A stretch of DNA of 64,000 nt from CAWEQO01 sp963811225 (GTDB taxonomy: Bacteria; Chloroflexota; Anaerolineae; Anaerolineales; Anaerolineaceae), in the NCBI GenBank assembly GCA_963811225.1, contig CAWEQO010000007.1:310001-374000 (forward strand), given 5' to 3'. How positions within the stretch are numbered: the first letter of the stretch is position 1; every line of letters begins with the position of its first letter. A program made the position numbers and the translations under genes. Positions 7,984-16,734 of the stretch are shown in pieces. Below the pieces are notes generated by a model, which searched no databases, was not told the DNA's origin, and saw only the letters and a program-made list of their open reading frames with translations.

Positions 7984-9387
7984 TTAGACAGTGCGAAGCG
8001 CTTCAAACGCATCGCGGAAGCATTTTTCAGGAGCGCGCAAGATACCCGCGCCAACCATGCCAACGCCCGGATCTTTGTGGGCGATGCCGGTGTTAATCTT
8101 GGGCAGGATGCCGGTTTCCATCACTTTGCGTACATCGATGCCAAGCGGGGTGCCGCGGAAGTTGAGGATCGGGATGGTAAAGCCTTCATGCTCGCTGAAG
8201 GTGATCTCATACATCTCGCGGGTGGCTTCCAGGGCCATATCGGGCGTGCCGCCGACGAACTGCGTAATGGCAGGGGCGGCCGCCATGGCGAAGCCGCCAT
8301 ACCCGGCGGTCTCGGTGATGGTGCTGTCGCCGATGTCGGGGTTCGCGTCTTCGCGAGTGAAACTTGGGAAGTACAAGCCTTCGACCTCTCCGGCCGGGGC
8401 GGTAAACCAGCGCTCGGGCATGGAGGACAGGCGGATGCCGAAATCGGTGCCGTTGCGGGCCATGACCGTCACGATGGTGCTGCCCGGGATGCCTTCGGCC
8501 GGTTCCAGGGTGGCCTTACCGGCGGGCATGGACAGGTTCAGGAAGAAGTGGTCGTTGCGGTCGATGAACTCAATGACCTTGGCCAAGACTTCGTTGTCTT
8601 TGTTGGTGCGTGCCAGGGCCGGACCGATGGCGCGCAGGAACAAAGAGGTGGCGGCGCGGTTGCGGTTGTGGCACTCGTCGCCCATGTGCAGCGCCTGGGC
8701 AATGATGGACTTGATATCGATGCCGTCGGGCATGGAGTCCAGCGCCCGGGTCAGGGCCGGGTAGAGGGTATTTTCCATCCACTTCAGGCGCTCGTACACC
8801 TCGGGGCCCATGCCGCCGTACCGCAGCACCTTGCCCAAACCTTCGTTCTGGGTAGCGTAGGCGTAGTTGCCGAAGGTCTTGTTCTCGATAATGAAGACCG
8901 GCATGCTTGGCGAGACGATGCCCGCCATCGGGCCAACGGTGTGGTGGTGGTGGCAGGGGGAGTATTCGATCTCGCCGGAAGCGGCGATTTCCTCGGCCTC
9001 CTTCTCGTCCCTGGCGATGCCCTCGTAGATCAGCGCGCCCATCACAGCGCCACGAGTGGGCCCACACATGCGCTCCCACTCGATGGGCGGGCCGGCGTGC
9101 AGGATCATGCGATCGTGCATGCCGGGGATGACGTCACGGGCAATGCCCATGCCCACCAGAACGGCTCGGCCTTTCTTAATGCGGCCGACCACCTCTGCAT
9201 TGGCGTCGTCGATGTCAACGCCGGACTTTGTCACGCGCAAGCGCACGACGCCTTCCATCGGAGGCTTCCAGTCCACATCGATGACCGGCACGTCCTGCGC
9301 CTCCATGGGCTCGGCCATGGTGGTTAAACCCACGTTGACGACTGAGATCGGTTTTCCGAACAGATCGTTAATTTTTCGTTCTGCCAT
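7984..9387 (-). CDS. DUF1116 protein (AllG/YlbE-like, FdrA partner)
   Basis: About 467 residues from the ATG at 9387, which has GGAG 6 nt upstream; an ATG at 9399 is possible. DUF1116 is a cytoplasmic family always found next to fdrA; in Escherichia coli the fdrA, ylbE and ylbF products (AllF, AllG, AllH) together form oxamate carbamoyltransferase at the end of allantoin breakdown. Visible conserved features are the SPCHHHHTVGPMAG run of histidines (about residue 140-153), MGDECHNRNRAA and a Gly-rich C-terminus (PGVGMVGAGI). Here the third subunit, a DUF2877 (AllH) protein, is not adjacent. Confidence 0.85.
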   Translation of the reverse strand: MAERKINDLFGKPISVVNVGLTTMAEPMEAQDVPVIDVDWKPPMEGVVRLRVTKSGVDIDDANAEVVGRIKKGRAVLVGMGIARDVIPGMHDRMILHAGPPIEWERMCGPTRGAVMGALIYEGIARDEKEAEEIAASGEIEYSPCHHHHTVGPMAGIVSPSMPVFIIENKTFGNYAYATQNEGLGKVLRYGGMGPEVYERLKWMENTLYPALTRALDSMPDGIDIKSIIAQALHMGDECHNRNRAATSLFLRAIGPALARTNKDNEVLAKVIEFIDRNDHFFLNLSMPAGKATLEPAEGIPGSTIVTVMARNGTDFGIRLSSMPERWFTAPAGEVEGLYFPSFTREDANPDIGDSTITETAGYGGFAMAAAPAITQFVGGTPDMALEATREMYEITFSEHEGFTIPILNFRGTPLGIDVRKVMETGILPKINTGIAHKDPGVGMVGAGILRAPEKCFRDAFEALRTV

Positions 9388-9421
9388 AGGATGCTCCATC
9401 TTTTCCTTTCGCCATGCCCGG

Positions 9422-10969
9422 TTACGATACGATCATGCCGGTCAGGCGGGCGGCCATCGCGTTGCTCTTGAGAACCACCACCCCGGCGGACTTGAGCGTC
9501 TCGGTAGTTTGCGAGAGGCTCTGGGGATCGTCTTCCGTGCCGCACACCGAAGCGACCACAATCAACTCACGGCCGTCTTCGGCAGCCAGGGCCCTGGCCT
9601 GCTTGACGGCCTTGCCCAGCTCAGCGGCGGGATCGGGGTGAGCGCCGTAGCCGATGACCACGTCCATCATCAACACGGCCATTTCCGGATCGCGGGCTTC
9701 TTGCAAGATGCGGCGCATGCGCAGGTCGTTGTCGATCATGGGGTGCGGGCGGCCCACGGTGAATTCCTCTTCGCCCAGATCGATGGCGGCGTGCTTCTTG
9801 CTCACGGTCGAGTCTTCCATTTGGTAGGCATGACCGAGGGGAGCATTGGAAAGCACTTCCAGGCCCAGGTCGCGCCAGATCACCTGCAACTCATAGGACA
9901 GAGTGCCGCCAGAGAACAGGCCGCGCAAATACTTCTGCCCGGGCTGGAGTTTGGTCTTGAGCTCCTGTGCCAGAGCCTTCATCTCGGCGGTCTCTTTGGC
10001 GATGGTCTCCTCAGCCTCCGGCAGGTCAGCTCCGGCCAAGCGAGCGGCAGTGAGGGCGGCCTCTTCAAGGGTGGAAGTGAAGTAGACGTGGCCGGCATCC
10101 ACCTGCGAGCTGGCTTTGCCGCCCAACAGGCAGACCACGGTCGGCTTTTCACATTTCAGCACCTGATCCACCACCAGCTTCTCGACCTCTGGGGCTGGGG
10201 GCTTGCTGACCAGCAGGATGACTCTGGTTTCGGGGTCGTCCTGCAGGGCTTTAAGGCCTTCCAGGAACATGATACCGCCGACGTCCTGCTTCAGGTCACG
10301 GCCACCGGTGCCGATCCCCTGGGTGATGCCAATGCCATTCTTGCCCAGGAGCGTGCTGGTTTCCTGCAGGCCGGTGCCGGCGGCAGAAACGATGCCAACC
10401 GGGCCGGAGGGGATGACGTTGGCAAAGGCCAGGGCCACCCCGTTGAGAATGGCAGTGCCTGCGCCAGGGCCCATCAGCAGCAGCCCGTGGTCTCGGGCGT
10501 ATTCCTTCAGGGCGATCTCGTCTTCCATGCTGACGTTGTCGCTGAACAACAGCACGTGCAGGCCGCGCCGCAGGCATTCCCAGGCCTCATCGGCGGCGTA
10601 GCGCCCAGAGACTGAGATGATGGCGACGTTGGCGTCTGGGTGAATATTGACCGCGCTCCGCACCGTCTTGGGGCGGAACTCGGCGGCCTCTTCGCTGGTT
10701 CGCTTTTTATTCAGCAGTTTTTCGGCCTCTTCCAGGGCGGCGTCGACGTCGCCCTCGGTGCGAACCGATATCACGAGGTCATTCGGTGAGGCTGCGTCCG
10801 CTTCGGGTGTCAGCAGCCCGCTCTGCATGAGGATGGACTTGTTTGCTTCGGTACCCATGACCACGGCAGCATCTTGCACGCCCTCGAAGCCGGTCAGCTC
10901 GCGAGCCACCAGCATGAGCGTCACCGAATCATGGTACTCACTGGTTTTAACCAAAGTTTTTACGGTCAA
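9422..10969 (-). CDS. fdrA: FdrA-like protein (AllF; succinyl-CoA synthetase-related)
   Basis: 515 residues, related to ADP-forming acyl-CoA synthetases. Seen: an N-terminal regulatory-like part (1-130), a CoA-binding-like Rossmann segment (NVAIISVSGRYAADEAW, GPGAGTAIL), a GIVSAAGTGLQE phosphate loop, the GIGTGGRDL motif and a ligase-type C-terminal domain. In E. coli its homologue is a subunit of oxamate carbamoyltransferase, forming carbamoyl phosphate from a ureido compound. Start is TTG at 10969 with GGAGGG upstream; the nearby ATG is out of frame. It precedes the DUF1116 gene by 22 bp and follows the sodium-pump beta subunit by 36 bp, linking the two modules in one unit. Confidence 0.87.
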   Translation of the reverse strand: MTVKTLVKTSEYHDSVTLMLVARELTGFEGVQDAAVVMGTEANKSILMQSGLLTPEADAASPNDLVISVRTEGDVDAALEEAEKLLNKKRTSEEAAEFRPKTVRSAVNIHPDANVAIISVSGRYAADEAWECLRRGLHVLLFSDNVSMEDEIALKEYARDHGLLLMGPGAGTAILNGVALAFANVIPSGPVGIVSAAGTGLQETSTLLGKNGIGITQGIGTGGRDLKQDVGGIMFLEGLKALQDDPETRVILLVSKPPAPEVEKLVVDQVLKCEKPTVVCLLGGKASSQVDAGHVYFTSTLEEAALTAARLAGADLPEAEETIAKETAEMKALAQELKTKLQPGQKYLRGLFSGGTLSYELQVIWRDLGLEVLSNAPLGHAYQMEDSTVSKKHAAIDLGEEEFTVGRPHPMIDNDLRMRRILQEARDPEMAVLMMDVVIGYGAHPDPAAELGKAVKQARALAAEDGRELIVVASVCGTEDDPQSLSQTTETLKSAGVVVLKSNAMAARLTGMIVS

Positions 10970-11005
10970 ACGATCATCCCTCCTTTCAACGATTGGGTGA
11001 GTTAA

Positions 11006-12130
11006 TTAGAGAACACCGGCCATTACGGCCAGAACAACGCCTCCGGCGACCACACTGCCGAGCTGTCCGGCGGCGTTGGCGCCCATGGCGTGCATCAACA
11101 AGAAGTTGTCGAAATCGTATTCCATGCCCAGGCGGTGGACGATGCGGGCGGACATGGGGAATGCGCTGATGCCGGCTGCGCCGATCAGCGGATTGAACTT
11201 GCCGCCGGAGAGCACATACATCAGCTTGCCCAGCAGCAGGCCGCCAACCGTGTCGAACACGAAGGCCAGCAGGCCGATGCCCAGGATGGCCAGGGTGCGG
11301 GTCTGAAGAAATTCAGGGCCCCACATGGTGGCGCCGATGACGATGCCCAGGAAGAGCGTGGTCAGATTAGACAGCTCGTTTTGGGCCGACGCGCTGAGGC
11401 TTTCGACTGCGCCGGATTCCCGCAGCAGATTGCCGAACATCAAGGCCGCAATCAAGGGGGAAGCCTTAGGGGCAATCAGGGATACAACGATGGTGATCAC
11501 GATGGGGAAGAGGATGCGTACGGTGCGCGAGACCGGGTGAACGGTGTAGGGCATACGCACCAGGCGCTCTTTCTGGGTGGTCAGAGCGCGCATGATGGGG
11601 GGTTGGATGATGGGCACCATCGACATATAGCTGTAGGCGGTCACGGCGATGGCGCCAAGCAGGCCGGGGGCGAGCTTGGAGGACACATAGATGGCGGTTG
11701 GGCCATCGATGGCGCCAATGATGCCGATTGAGGCGGCTTCATTGATTGGGAAGCCGACCATAAGCGCCAGCATCAGGGTGATGAAGATGCCGAACTGTCC
11801 GGCCGCACCCAGCAAGGCCATGCGCGGGTTTTCCATGAGCGGGCCGAAGTCCGTCATGGCGCCGATGGCAATGAAGATAAACAACGGGAACAGCTCGGTG
11901 ATGATGCCGGCGTTGTAGAGAATGCGCAAGAAGCCGCCCTCATCCATGATACCGGTCAGCGGCAGGTTCACTAAGATGGCGCCAAAGCCGATCGGCAAGA
12001 GCAGGACCGGCTCATAATCCTTCGCAATCGCCAGGTAGATGAGCACACCGCCAACCACCATCATTACAATATTTTGCCACTGTAGAGAGAGGACCGCATC
12101 GAGCAGGACGCTGATTTGAGAGATTTCCAT
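11006..12130 (-). CDS. Sodium-translocating decarboxylase beta subunit (OadB/MmdB/GcdB)
   Basis: About 374 residues, around ten hydrophobic helices. Family landmarks are present: AIDGPTAIY (the Asp of this motif is required for Na+ transport in OadB), the paired re-entrant regions and GAAGISAFPMSARI plus HAMGANAAGQLGSVVAGG near the C-terminus. It removes CO2 from carboxybiotin and couples this to Na+ export. ATG at 12130 has GAGG upstream; an earlier GTG at 12142 overlaps the biotin-carrier stop. The complete set of alpha, gamma, biotin and beta genes is present while no biotin carboxylase is, so the complex should run as a decarboxylase pump. Confidence 0.93.
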   Translation of the reverse strand: MEISQISVLLDAVLSLQWQNIVMMVVGGVLIYLAIAKDYEPVLLLPIGFGAILVNLPLTGIMDEGGFLRILYNAGIITELFPLFIFIAIGAMTDFGPLMENPRMALLGAAGQFGIFITLMLALMVGFPINEAASIGIIGAIDGPTAIYVSSKLAPGLLGAIAVTAYSYMSMVPIIQPPIMRALTTQKERLVRMPYTVHPVSRTVRILFPIVITIVVSLIAPKASPLIAALMFGNLLRESGAVESLSASAQNELSNLTTLFLGIVIGATMWGPEFLQTRTLAILGIGLLAFVFDTVGGLLLGKLMYVLSGGKFNPLIGAAGISAFPMSARIVHRLGMEYDFDNFLLMHAMGANAAGQLGSVVAGGVVLAVMAGVL

Positions 12131-12138
12131 GCTTTGCC

Positions 12139-12579
12139 TCACGCAAACCGAACGATCACCTGGCCGTGTGTTACTCTTTGGCCATCGGTGACCTCGACTG
12201 CATTAATAACGCCATCCCTGGGTGAGCGGACGGCGCTTTTCATTTTCATCGCTTCGAGAGCGCAAAGCTGGTCGCCGCGCTTGACCTGATCACCGGCCTT
12301 GATGGCAATGTCGAGAATCACGCCGGGCATTGGCGCGGCGACAACATTGGCCGAGCCGTTAGACGGAGCAGCCGCCGCCGGGGGCATGGTCACCGGCGCG
12401 GCTGCCGGAACGGCAGACACCGAAGATGCAGCCGGTTTCACTACGGTAGCCGCGCCGCTCTCGATCGAGACCGTGTAAGCGGTTCCATTAACTGTGACTT
12501 GCATGGGGGAAGAGTCGAGATTGTCGATCTCGACCTCATAAGAATTACCGTTGACAAGAACTTTCAATCGATCGCTCAT
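12139..12579 (-). CDS. Biotin carboxyl carrier subunit of the sodium-pump decarboxylase
   Basis: 146 residues. C-terminal biotinyl domain with EAMKM (Lys is the biotin attachment site, about residue 110), preceded by an Ala/Pro-rich flexible linker (about 48-75) typical of swinging-arm carriers, and an N-terminal beta-rich region that may dock to partner subunits. Overlaps the beta-subunit GTG by 4 nt and follows the gamma gene by 12 bp. Carries CO2 from the carboxyltransferase to the membrane beta subunit. Requires biotin, consistent with bioY in the same region. Confidence 0.95.
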   Translation of the reverse strand: MSDRLKVLVNGNSYEVEIDNLDSSPMQVTVNGTAYTVSIESGAATVVKPAASSVSAVPAAAPVTMPPAAAAPSNGSANVVAAPMPGVILDIAIKAGDQVKRGDQLCALEAMKMKSAVRSPRDGVINAVEVTDGQRVTHGQVIVRFA

Positions 12580-12591
12580 TCCTCGATGCTC

Positions 12592-12939
12592 CTAATTCTT
12601 TTGGAGAATACCCTGATTGGCAGCGGTGCGGTGCGTTGACCACCACGAACCGCGGCCTTGCGAGAGCGCTGCCCCCAGATGGCTCTGGCGGCGCTGCTTG
12701 AAGTGGGCAACCGCTACGGCAATTGCAGCGGCGACTTCCTCTTCTTCCACAACCGTCTCGTTCACGATTGCGACCGTCCCTGCGGGCGTGCCGACTTCCT
12801 CGACCGCCTCTTCCACTTTTTCCTTCGCAGGGAACAGCTTCTGCAGCCCGATCATCACCAGGATAAATAAACCAAGGGCAAAAAATGTGATGGTAATGCC
12901 CAGCGCACTAACGATCAACCCCTGTGAAATCTCACTCAA
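12592..12939 (-). CDS. OadG/MmdD-type gamma subunit of the decarboxylase
   Basis: 115 residues: one N-terminal transmembrane helix (about 8-32), an acidic linker with EEAVEEVG and a VVEEEEVAAAIAVAVAHF segment characteristic of the OadG_gamma family. It assembles and anchors the alpha subunit and biotin carrier to the membrane beta subunit. Sits between the carboxyltransferase and biotin-carrier genes, the common order mmdA-D-C-B or oad equivalents. Small and weakly conserved family, but context makes the call firm. Confidence 0.88.
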   Translation of the reverse strand: MSEISQGLIVSALGITITFFALGLFILVMIGLQKLFPAKEKVEEAVEEVGTPAGTVAIVNETVVEEEEVAAAIAVAVAHFKQRRQSHLGAALSQGRGSWWSTHRTAANQGILQKN

Positions 12940-12960
12940 GAGCGCACCTCCGTTATTGGT

Positions 12961-14577
12961 TTACAGCGGGATGCTGCCGTGCTTCTTGGCAGGCAGGGAA
13001 GCCTGCTTATCGCGCAGCAGCTCGAGGGCCGCGATCAGCCGCGGACGGGTTTCGCTGGGGATCAGCACATCATCCACGAAGCCGCCTGCCGCAGCCCGGT
13101 AGGGATTCGAGAATTTATCGCGGAACTCAGCCACCAGGCGAGCGCGCTCTTCCTCGGGATTCTCCACCTGCCGGAGCTCTTTGCGATACAGGATGCTGAC
13201 GGCGCCCTCGGCGCCCATGACAGCGATCTCAGCGGTTGGCCAGGCATACAGCAAATCGGCGTGGATGTGCTTAGACGCCATGACGATGTAAGCGCCGCCG
13301 TAACCCTTGCGAGTGACGACGGTCAGCTTCGGCACAGTCGCTTCGGAGTAGGCGTAAACGATCTTTGCGCCGTGGCGGATGATGCCGCCGTGTTCCTGGG
13401 CCATCCCGGGCATAAAGCCGGGCGAGTCGGAGAACGTGACCAGCGGGATGCTGAAGGCGTCGCAGAAGCGCACGAAGCGGGCAATCTTGTCGGAGGCGTT
13501 GATATCGATCACGCCGGCCATGACCATCGGCTGCTGAGCAACCAGGCCGACCACCTGTCCGTGCAGGCGGGCGAAGCCGGTAATGGCGTTCTGGGCGAAA
13601 TTGGCATGCACCTCGAAGAACGAACCCAGGTCGAAGACCCGGTTGATGATGTCTTTCATGTTGTAGGGGGCAGACGGGTCGGTCGGGACGATGGTGTTCA
13701 GTTCTGGGTCCATGCGCCAGGGATCGTCGGTGGGCTCGACGTAGGGAGCGGGCTCGGCATTGTTCGAGGGCAAGTAGGAAAGCAGCGCTCGCACCAGCTC
13801 GAAAGCGTTCTCTTCGTCTTCGGCGGCAAAATGAGCCACACCGCTGACGCTGGAATGCGCCACAGCGCCGCCCAGAGTCTCGACGTCCACCTCTTCGTGG
13901 GTGACGGTCTTGATGACTTCCGGACCGGTAATGAACATGTTGCTGATGCCCTTGGTCATGACGATGAAATCGGTCATCGCCGGGGAATAGACTGCGCCAC
14001 CGGCGCACGGCCCGAGGATCATGCTGATCTGCGGGATGACCCCGCTGGCGAGGGTATTGCGATAGAACAGCTCACCGAATGCGGCCAGGCTGTAAACGCC
14101 TTCCTGAATGCGCGCTCCCCCGCCGTCATTTAGGCCGATGACAGGCACGCCCGCCTGCATGGCCATGTCCATGATCTTGGACACTTTTTGCCCGGCGACC
14201 TCGCCAAACGAGCCGCCCATGATGGTGAAATCCTGAGCGTAAAGGGCGACGCGGCGGCCGTTGACCTTACCGAAACCCGCCACCAGGCCATCCCCTTCCG
14301 CTTTTTGTTTGTCCATACCCAGCTCGGTATGACGATTGACCATGAATGCATCGATTTCCTGGAAGCTGCCCTCATCGAGCAGTTTCGCAATGCGCTCGCG
14401 CACGGTCAGCTTGCCTTTGGCGTGCTGGGCATCGATCCGTTTTTGCCCCCCTCCTAAAGCAATTTGCTCGCGAGTTGCCTTCAGCTGGTCGATCAACTCT
14501 TGATGACCATTCTCACGAACCTGGTCTTCCTGAGCTGAAGCATCCATCTCGGGTTGACCAATTCTATTTGACTCCAT
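12961..14577 (-). CDS. Carboxyltransferase (alpha) subunit, methylmalonyl-CoA decarboxylase/propionyl-CoA carboxylase type
   Basis: About 538 residues of the PccB/MmdA crotonase-fold family, two repeated domains. Seen: GKLTVRERIAKLLD near residue 45, the oxyanion-type Gly pairs GGGARIQEGV and GPCAGGAVYSPA in the N-domain, and DSPGFMPGMAQEHGGIIRHG and GGAYIVMASKHI in the C-domain. This architecture transfers carboxyl groups between an acyl-CoA and biotin. The longest frame starts at 14694 but crosses a promoter; the ATG at 14577 has GGAGG five bases upstream and is preferred. First gene of the pump operon. The CoA substrate (methylmalonyl-, malonyl- or other) cannot be set by eye; no mutase or CoA-transferase is adjacent. 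Confidence 0.9.
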   Translation of the reverse strand: MESNRIGQPEMDASAQEDQVRENGHQELIDQLKATREQIALGGGQKRIDAQHAKGKLTVRERIAKLLDEGSFQEIDAFMVNRHTELGMDKQKAEGDGLVAGFGKVNGRRVALYAQDFTIMGGSFGEVAGQKVSKIMDMAMQAGVPVIGLNDGGGARIQEGVYSLAAFGELFYRNTLASGVIPQISMILGPCAGGAVYSPAMTDFIVMTKGISNMFITGPEVIKTVTHEEVDVETLGGAVAHSSVSGVAHFAAEDEENAFELVRALLSYLPSNNAEPAPYVEPTDDPWRMDPELNTIVPTDPSAPYNMKDIINRVFDLGSFFEVHANFAQNAITGFARLHGQVVGLVAQQPMVMAGVIDINASDKIARFVRFCDAFSIPLVTFSDSPGFMPGMAQEHGGIIRHGAKIVYAYSEATVPKLTVVTRKGYGGAYIVMASKHIHADLLYAWPTAEIAVMGAEGAVSILYRKELRQVENPEEERARLVAEFRDKFSNPYRAAAGGFVDDVLIPSETRPRLIAALELLRDKQASLPAKKHGSIPL

Positions 14578-14670
14578 TCTTGCCTCCATGAATTGGGGAT
14601 CCATAACAAGCGCTAAATGCGATGTGAATGAAATAAAAACCGGAAACACAGCCTGAAAAGGCCTAGTATC

Positions 14671-14699
14671 ATTGTATTTTCGATTGTCAGACATTTCAA
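14671..14699 (-). promoter_or_regulatory. Promoter of the decarboxylase unit with embedded GntR-like operator
   Basis: Minus strand -35 TTGAAA (14699-14694), 17-nt spacer, -10 TACAAT (14676-14671). The spacer holds TTGTCAGACAT (14684-14694 on the plus strand), ten of eleven positions of the FadR-subfamily consensus TNGTNNNACNA. The position between -35 and -10 suits a repressor. A perfect match to the same consensus lies at the permease promoter (31943-31953). Confidence 0.6.
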
Positions 14700-14742
14700 G
14701 TTATAACATTCCGTGCGTTTCGTGCAGTTTGTCACTTTAAGT

Positions 14743-15654
14743 CTACTCTCGGCGATATGGCTTAAGGATCGCAGCAGGGCCAGAGACGTTGCGCCCGGCC
14801 AGGGTGAGGGCAATGATGGTGACGACGTAGGGTAAAGCCAGGAAGACCTCGTAGGGCAGCTTGAGGCCGGTGGCTTGCAGGCGCAACTGCAGGGCGAACA
14901 CGCCGCCGAACAGTAAAGCGCCCAGCAGCACTTTGAAGGCGTCCCAGTTTCCGAAGATGACCAGGGCGATGCAGACCCAACCGCGGCCATTGACGATCCC
15001 GTAAGTGAACGAGCCCAGTTGGGCCAGCGAGAGGAAGGCCCCGCCGATGCCCATCAGCGCGCCACCGATCATCAAGGCGTAGGTGCGCACGGCGAAGACG
15101 TTCACACCGGCGGCGTCGGCGGCTTCGGGATTCTCACCCACGGCGCGGATCTTCAGGCCGAAGCTGGTGCGGTTGATAAACCACCAAACCAGCGGCACGA
15201 GCAAAATGGCGATATAGGTGAGCAGATACTGCTCGAAGATGGGGCCCAGGATCGGGATGTTCCCAAACAGCTTGACTTGAACGAAGGGCACGACGGAGGG
15301 CTGCACGGAGCTTTCGCCGAAGATCAGGCGGAAGCCGAACAGCGAGAGGGCAGTCAGCAAGAGGGTGATGCCCAAACCGGAGACGTGCTGGTTCACACCC
15401 AGGCGTACGGCAAGCAGGGCCATCAGCAAGCCGGCGAGCACCCCGCCGATCAGGGCCGCCAGCAGGCCCACCCACAGGGAACCGCTCAATTTGGCAAAGG
15501 TAAAGCCGATAAAAGCGCCGAAGAACATCGTGCCTTCGATGCCGAGGTTTAAGATGCCCGCCCGCTCTGAAAACAGCTCACCCAGGGTGCCAAAGACCAG
15601 GGGGGTGGCGACCCGGAGGGTGGCTGCGAGAAGTCCAACCAGAAAGATTTCCAT
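14743..15654 (-). CDS. ABC transporter permease, nucleoside/BMP type (second permease)
   Basis: 303 residues, eight or more hydrophobic helices of the BPD_transp_2 family (YufQ/NupQ-like). The motif GENPEAADAAGVNVFAVR in the cytoplasmic loop is the EAA-like coupling region of this family. Its ATG follows the stop of the first permease gene directly (TAAATG), so the two are translationally coupled. Forms the heterodimeric channel of the importer with the gene at 15655-16720; partner ATPase and lipoprotein lie upstream in the same operon. Confidence 0.9.
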   Translation of the reverse strand: MEIFLVGLLAATLRVATPLVFGTLGELFSERAGILNLGIEGTMFFGAFIGFTFAKLSGSLWVGLLAALIGGVLAGLLMALLAVRLGVNQHVSGLGITLLLTALSLFGFRLIFGESSVQPSVVPFVQVKLFGNIPILGPIFEQYLLTYIAILLVPLVWWFINRTSFGLKIRAVGENPEAADAAGVNVFAVRTYALMIGGALMGIGGAFLSLAQLGSFTYGIVNGRGWVCIALVIFGNWDAFKVLLGALLFGGVFALQLRLQATGLKLPYEVFLALPYVVTIIALTLAGRNVSGPAAILKPYRRE

Positions 15655-16720
15655 TTAGACCCTCTTAATTCGATAATTCTGAAAGAAGAACAGGGCCAAA
15701 GTGACCAGCAGCAGCGTGGCTTGCACCACGTCCCCCAGGTAAACCGGCACGCCCAGAGCCCGACTGACGGTCTGCGCGCCGGTATCGATCAGGCCGATGA
15801 ACAGCGCCGCAAGACCACCGCCCAGCGGGTTCAAGCCGCCCAGAGTTCGCGATGATGATGCCGCTGTAGCCGTAGCCGGGTGAGATGGCCTCGATCAGGT
15901 GGAAGTGAATGCCGGCCACCTCCCCCACCCCTGCCAGCCCGGCGATGCCGCCGCTGACCAGGGCAGCAATCAACATCGTGCGGCCGACGTTGATGCCCGC
16001 AAAACGGGCCGCCTCTTGTCCTAAGCCCACGGCGCGCATCTTCAGTCCGAGCGCTGTGCGCTTCAACACGAACCACACCGCGCCGATGGTGATCAGGGCG
16101 ATGATGAAGCCGAAGTGCAGCCGCGAACGCGGGATGAGCTTGAAGAACACGGCGTTATCCAGAATCTGCGGCGACTGCGGCCAACCCGAGACCGGGTCGC
16201 GCCAGGGGCCGTTGAGCAGCCAACTGATGATAAACAAGATCACCGTGTTGAGCAGCAGGGTGGTCACCACCTCGTCGACCGAGAGTTTGACTTTCAGCAA
16301 AGCGGGGATCAATGCCCAAAGCATGCCTGCGGCGAACCCGCCTGCGATCATGATCAAAATCGCGAGCGGTTGGGGCACCCCTTTTAAGGCGACACCAAGA
16401 CCGGCGGCGGCGATGGCCCCGGCGTACAACTGGCCTTCCGCGCCGATGTTCCAGTAACCGGCGCTGAAGGCAAAGATCACCGACACGCCGGTCAACAACA
16501 GCGGCGTGGACTTGACCAGCACCTCAAGAGCGCTGACACGCGAAGCGAGCGGGCTTACCAGGAACTGGTAATAGGCTTGCAGCGGGTTTGCCCCGGCCCA
16601 CAGCACCAAGGCCGAGGTGAGCACAAAGGTAACGACGATGGCAATCACCGGGATCAGCGCCTGGGTCATCATTGGCGCTTGAGCCCGTTCAACCTTCAAT
16701 CTAAGGATAGATGCTCTCAT
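15655..16720 (-). CDS. ABC transporter permease, nucleoside/BMP type (first permease, one frameshift)
   Basis: BPD_transp_2 family (YufP/NupP-like). The uninterrupted frame is normal through GYGYSGIIIAN and then becomes non-membrane and Arg/Gly-rich. A one-base shift at about 15843-15850 restores LGGLNPLGGGLAALFIGLI and a further helix ending FFFQNYRIKRV with a TAA at 15657-15655, exactly abutting the next permease ATG. I therefore read one intact gene with an indel in the sequence. The ATG at 16720 with GGAG upstream is preferred over the GTG/ATG at 16765, which would overlap the ATPase gene. Confidence 0.85.
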
Positions 16721-16734
16721 TCTTCTCTTCTCCG

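Noticed and set aside
8077..9327. Rightward 416-codon frame opposite the DUF1116 gene
   Set aside because: Antisense shadow; lacks any family motif.
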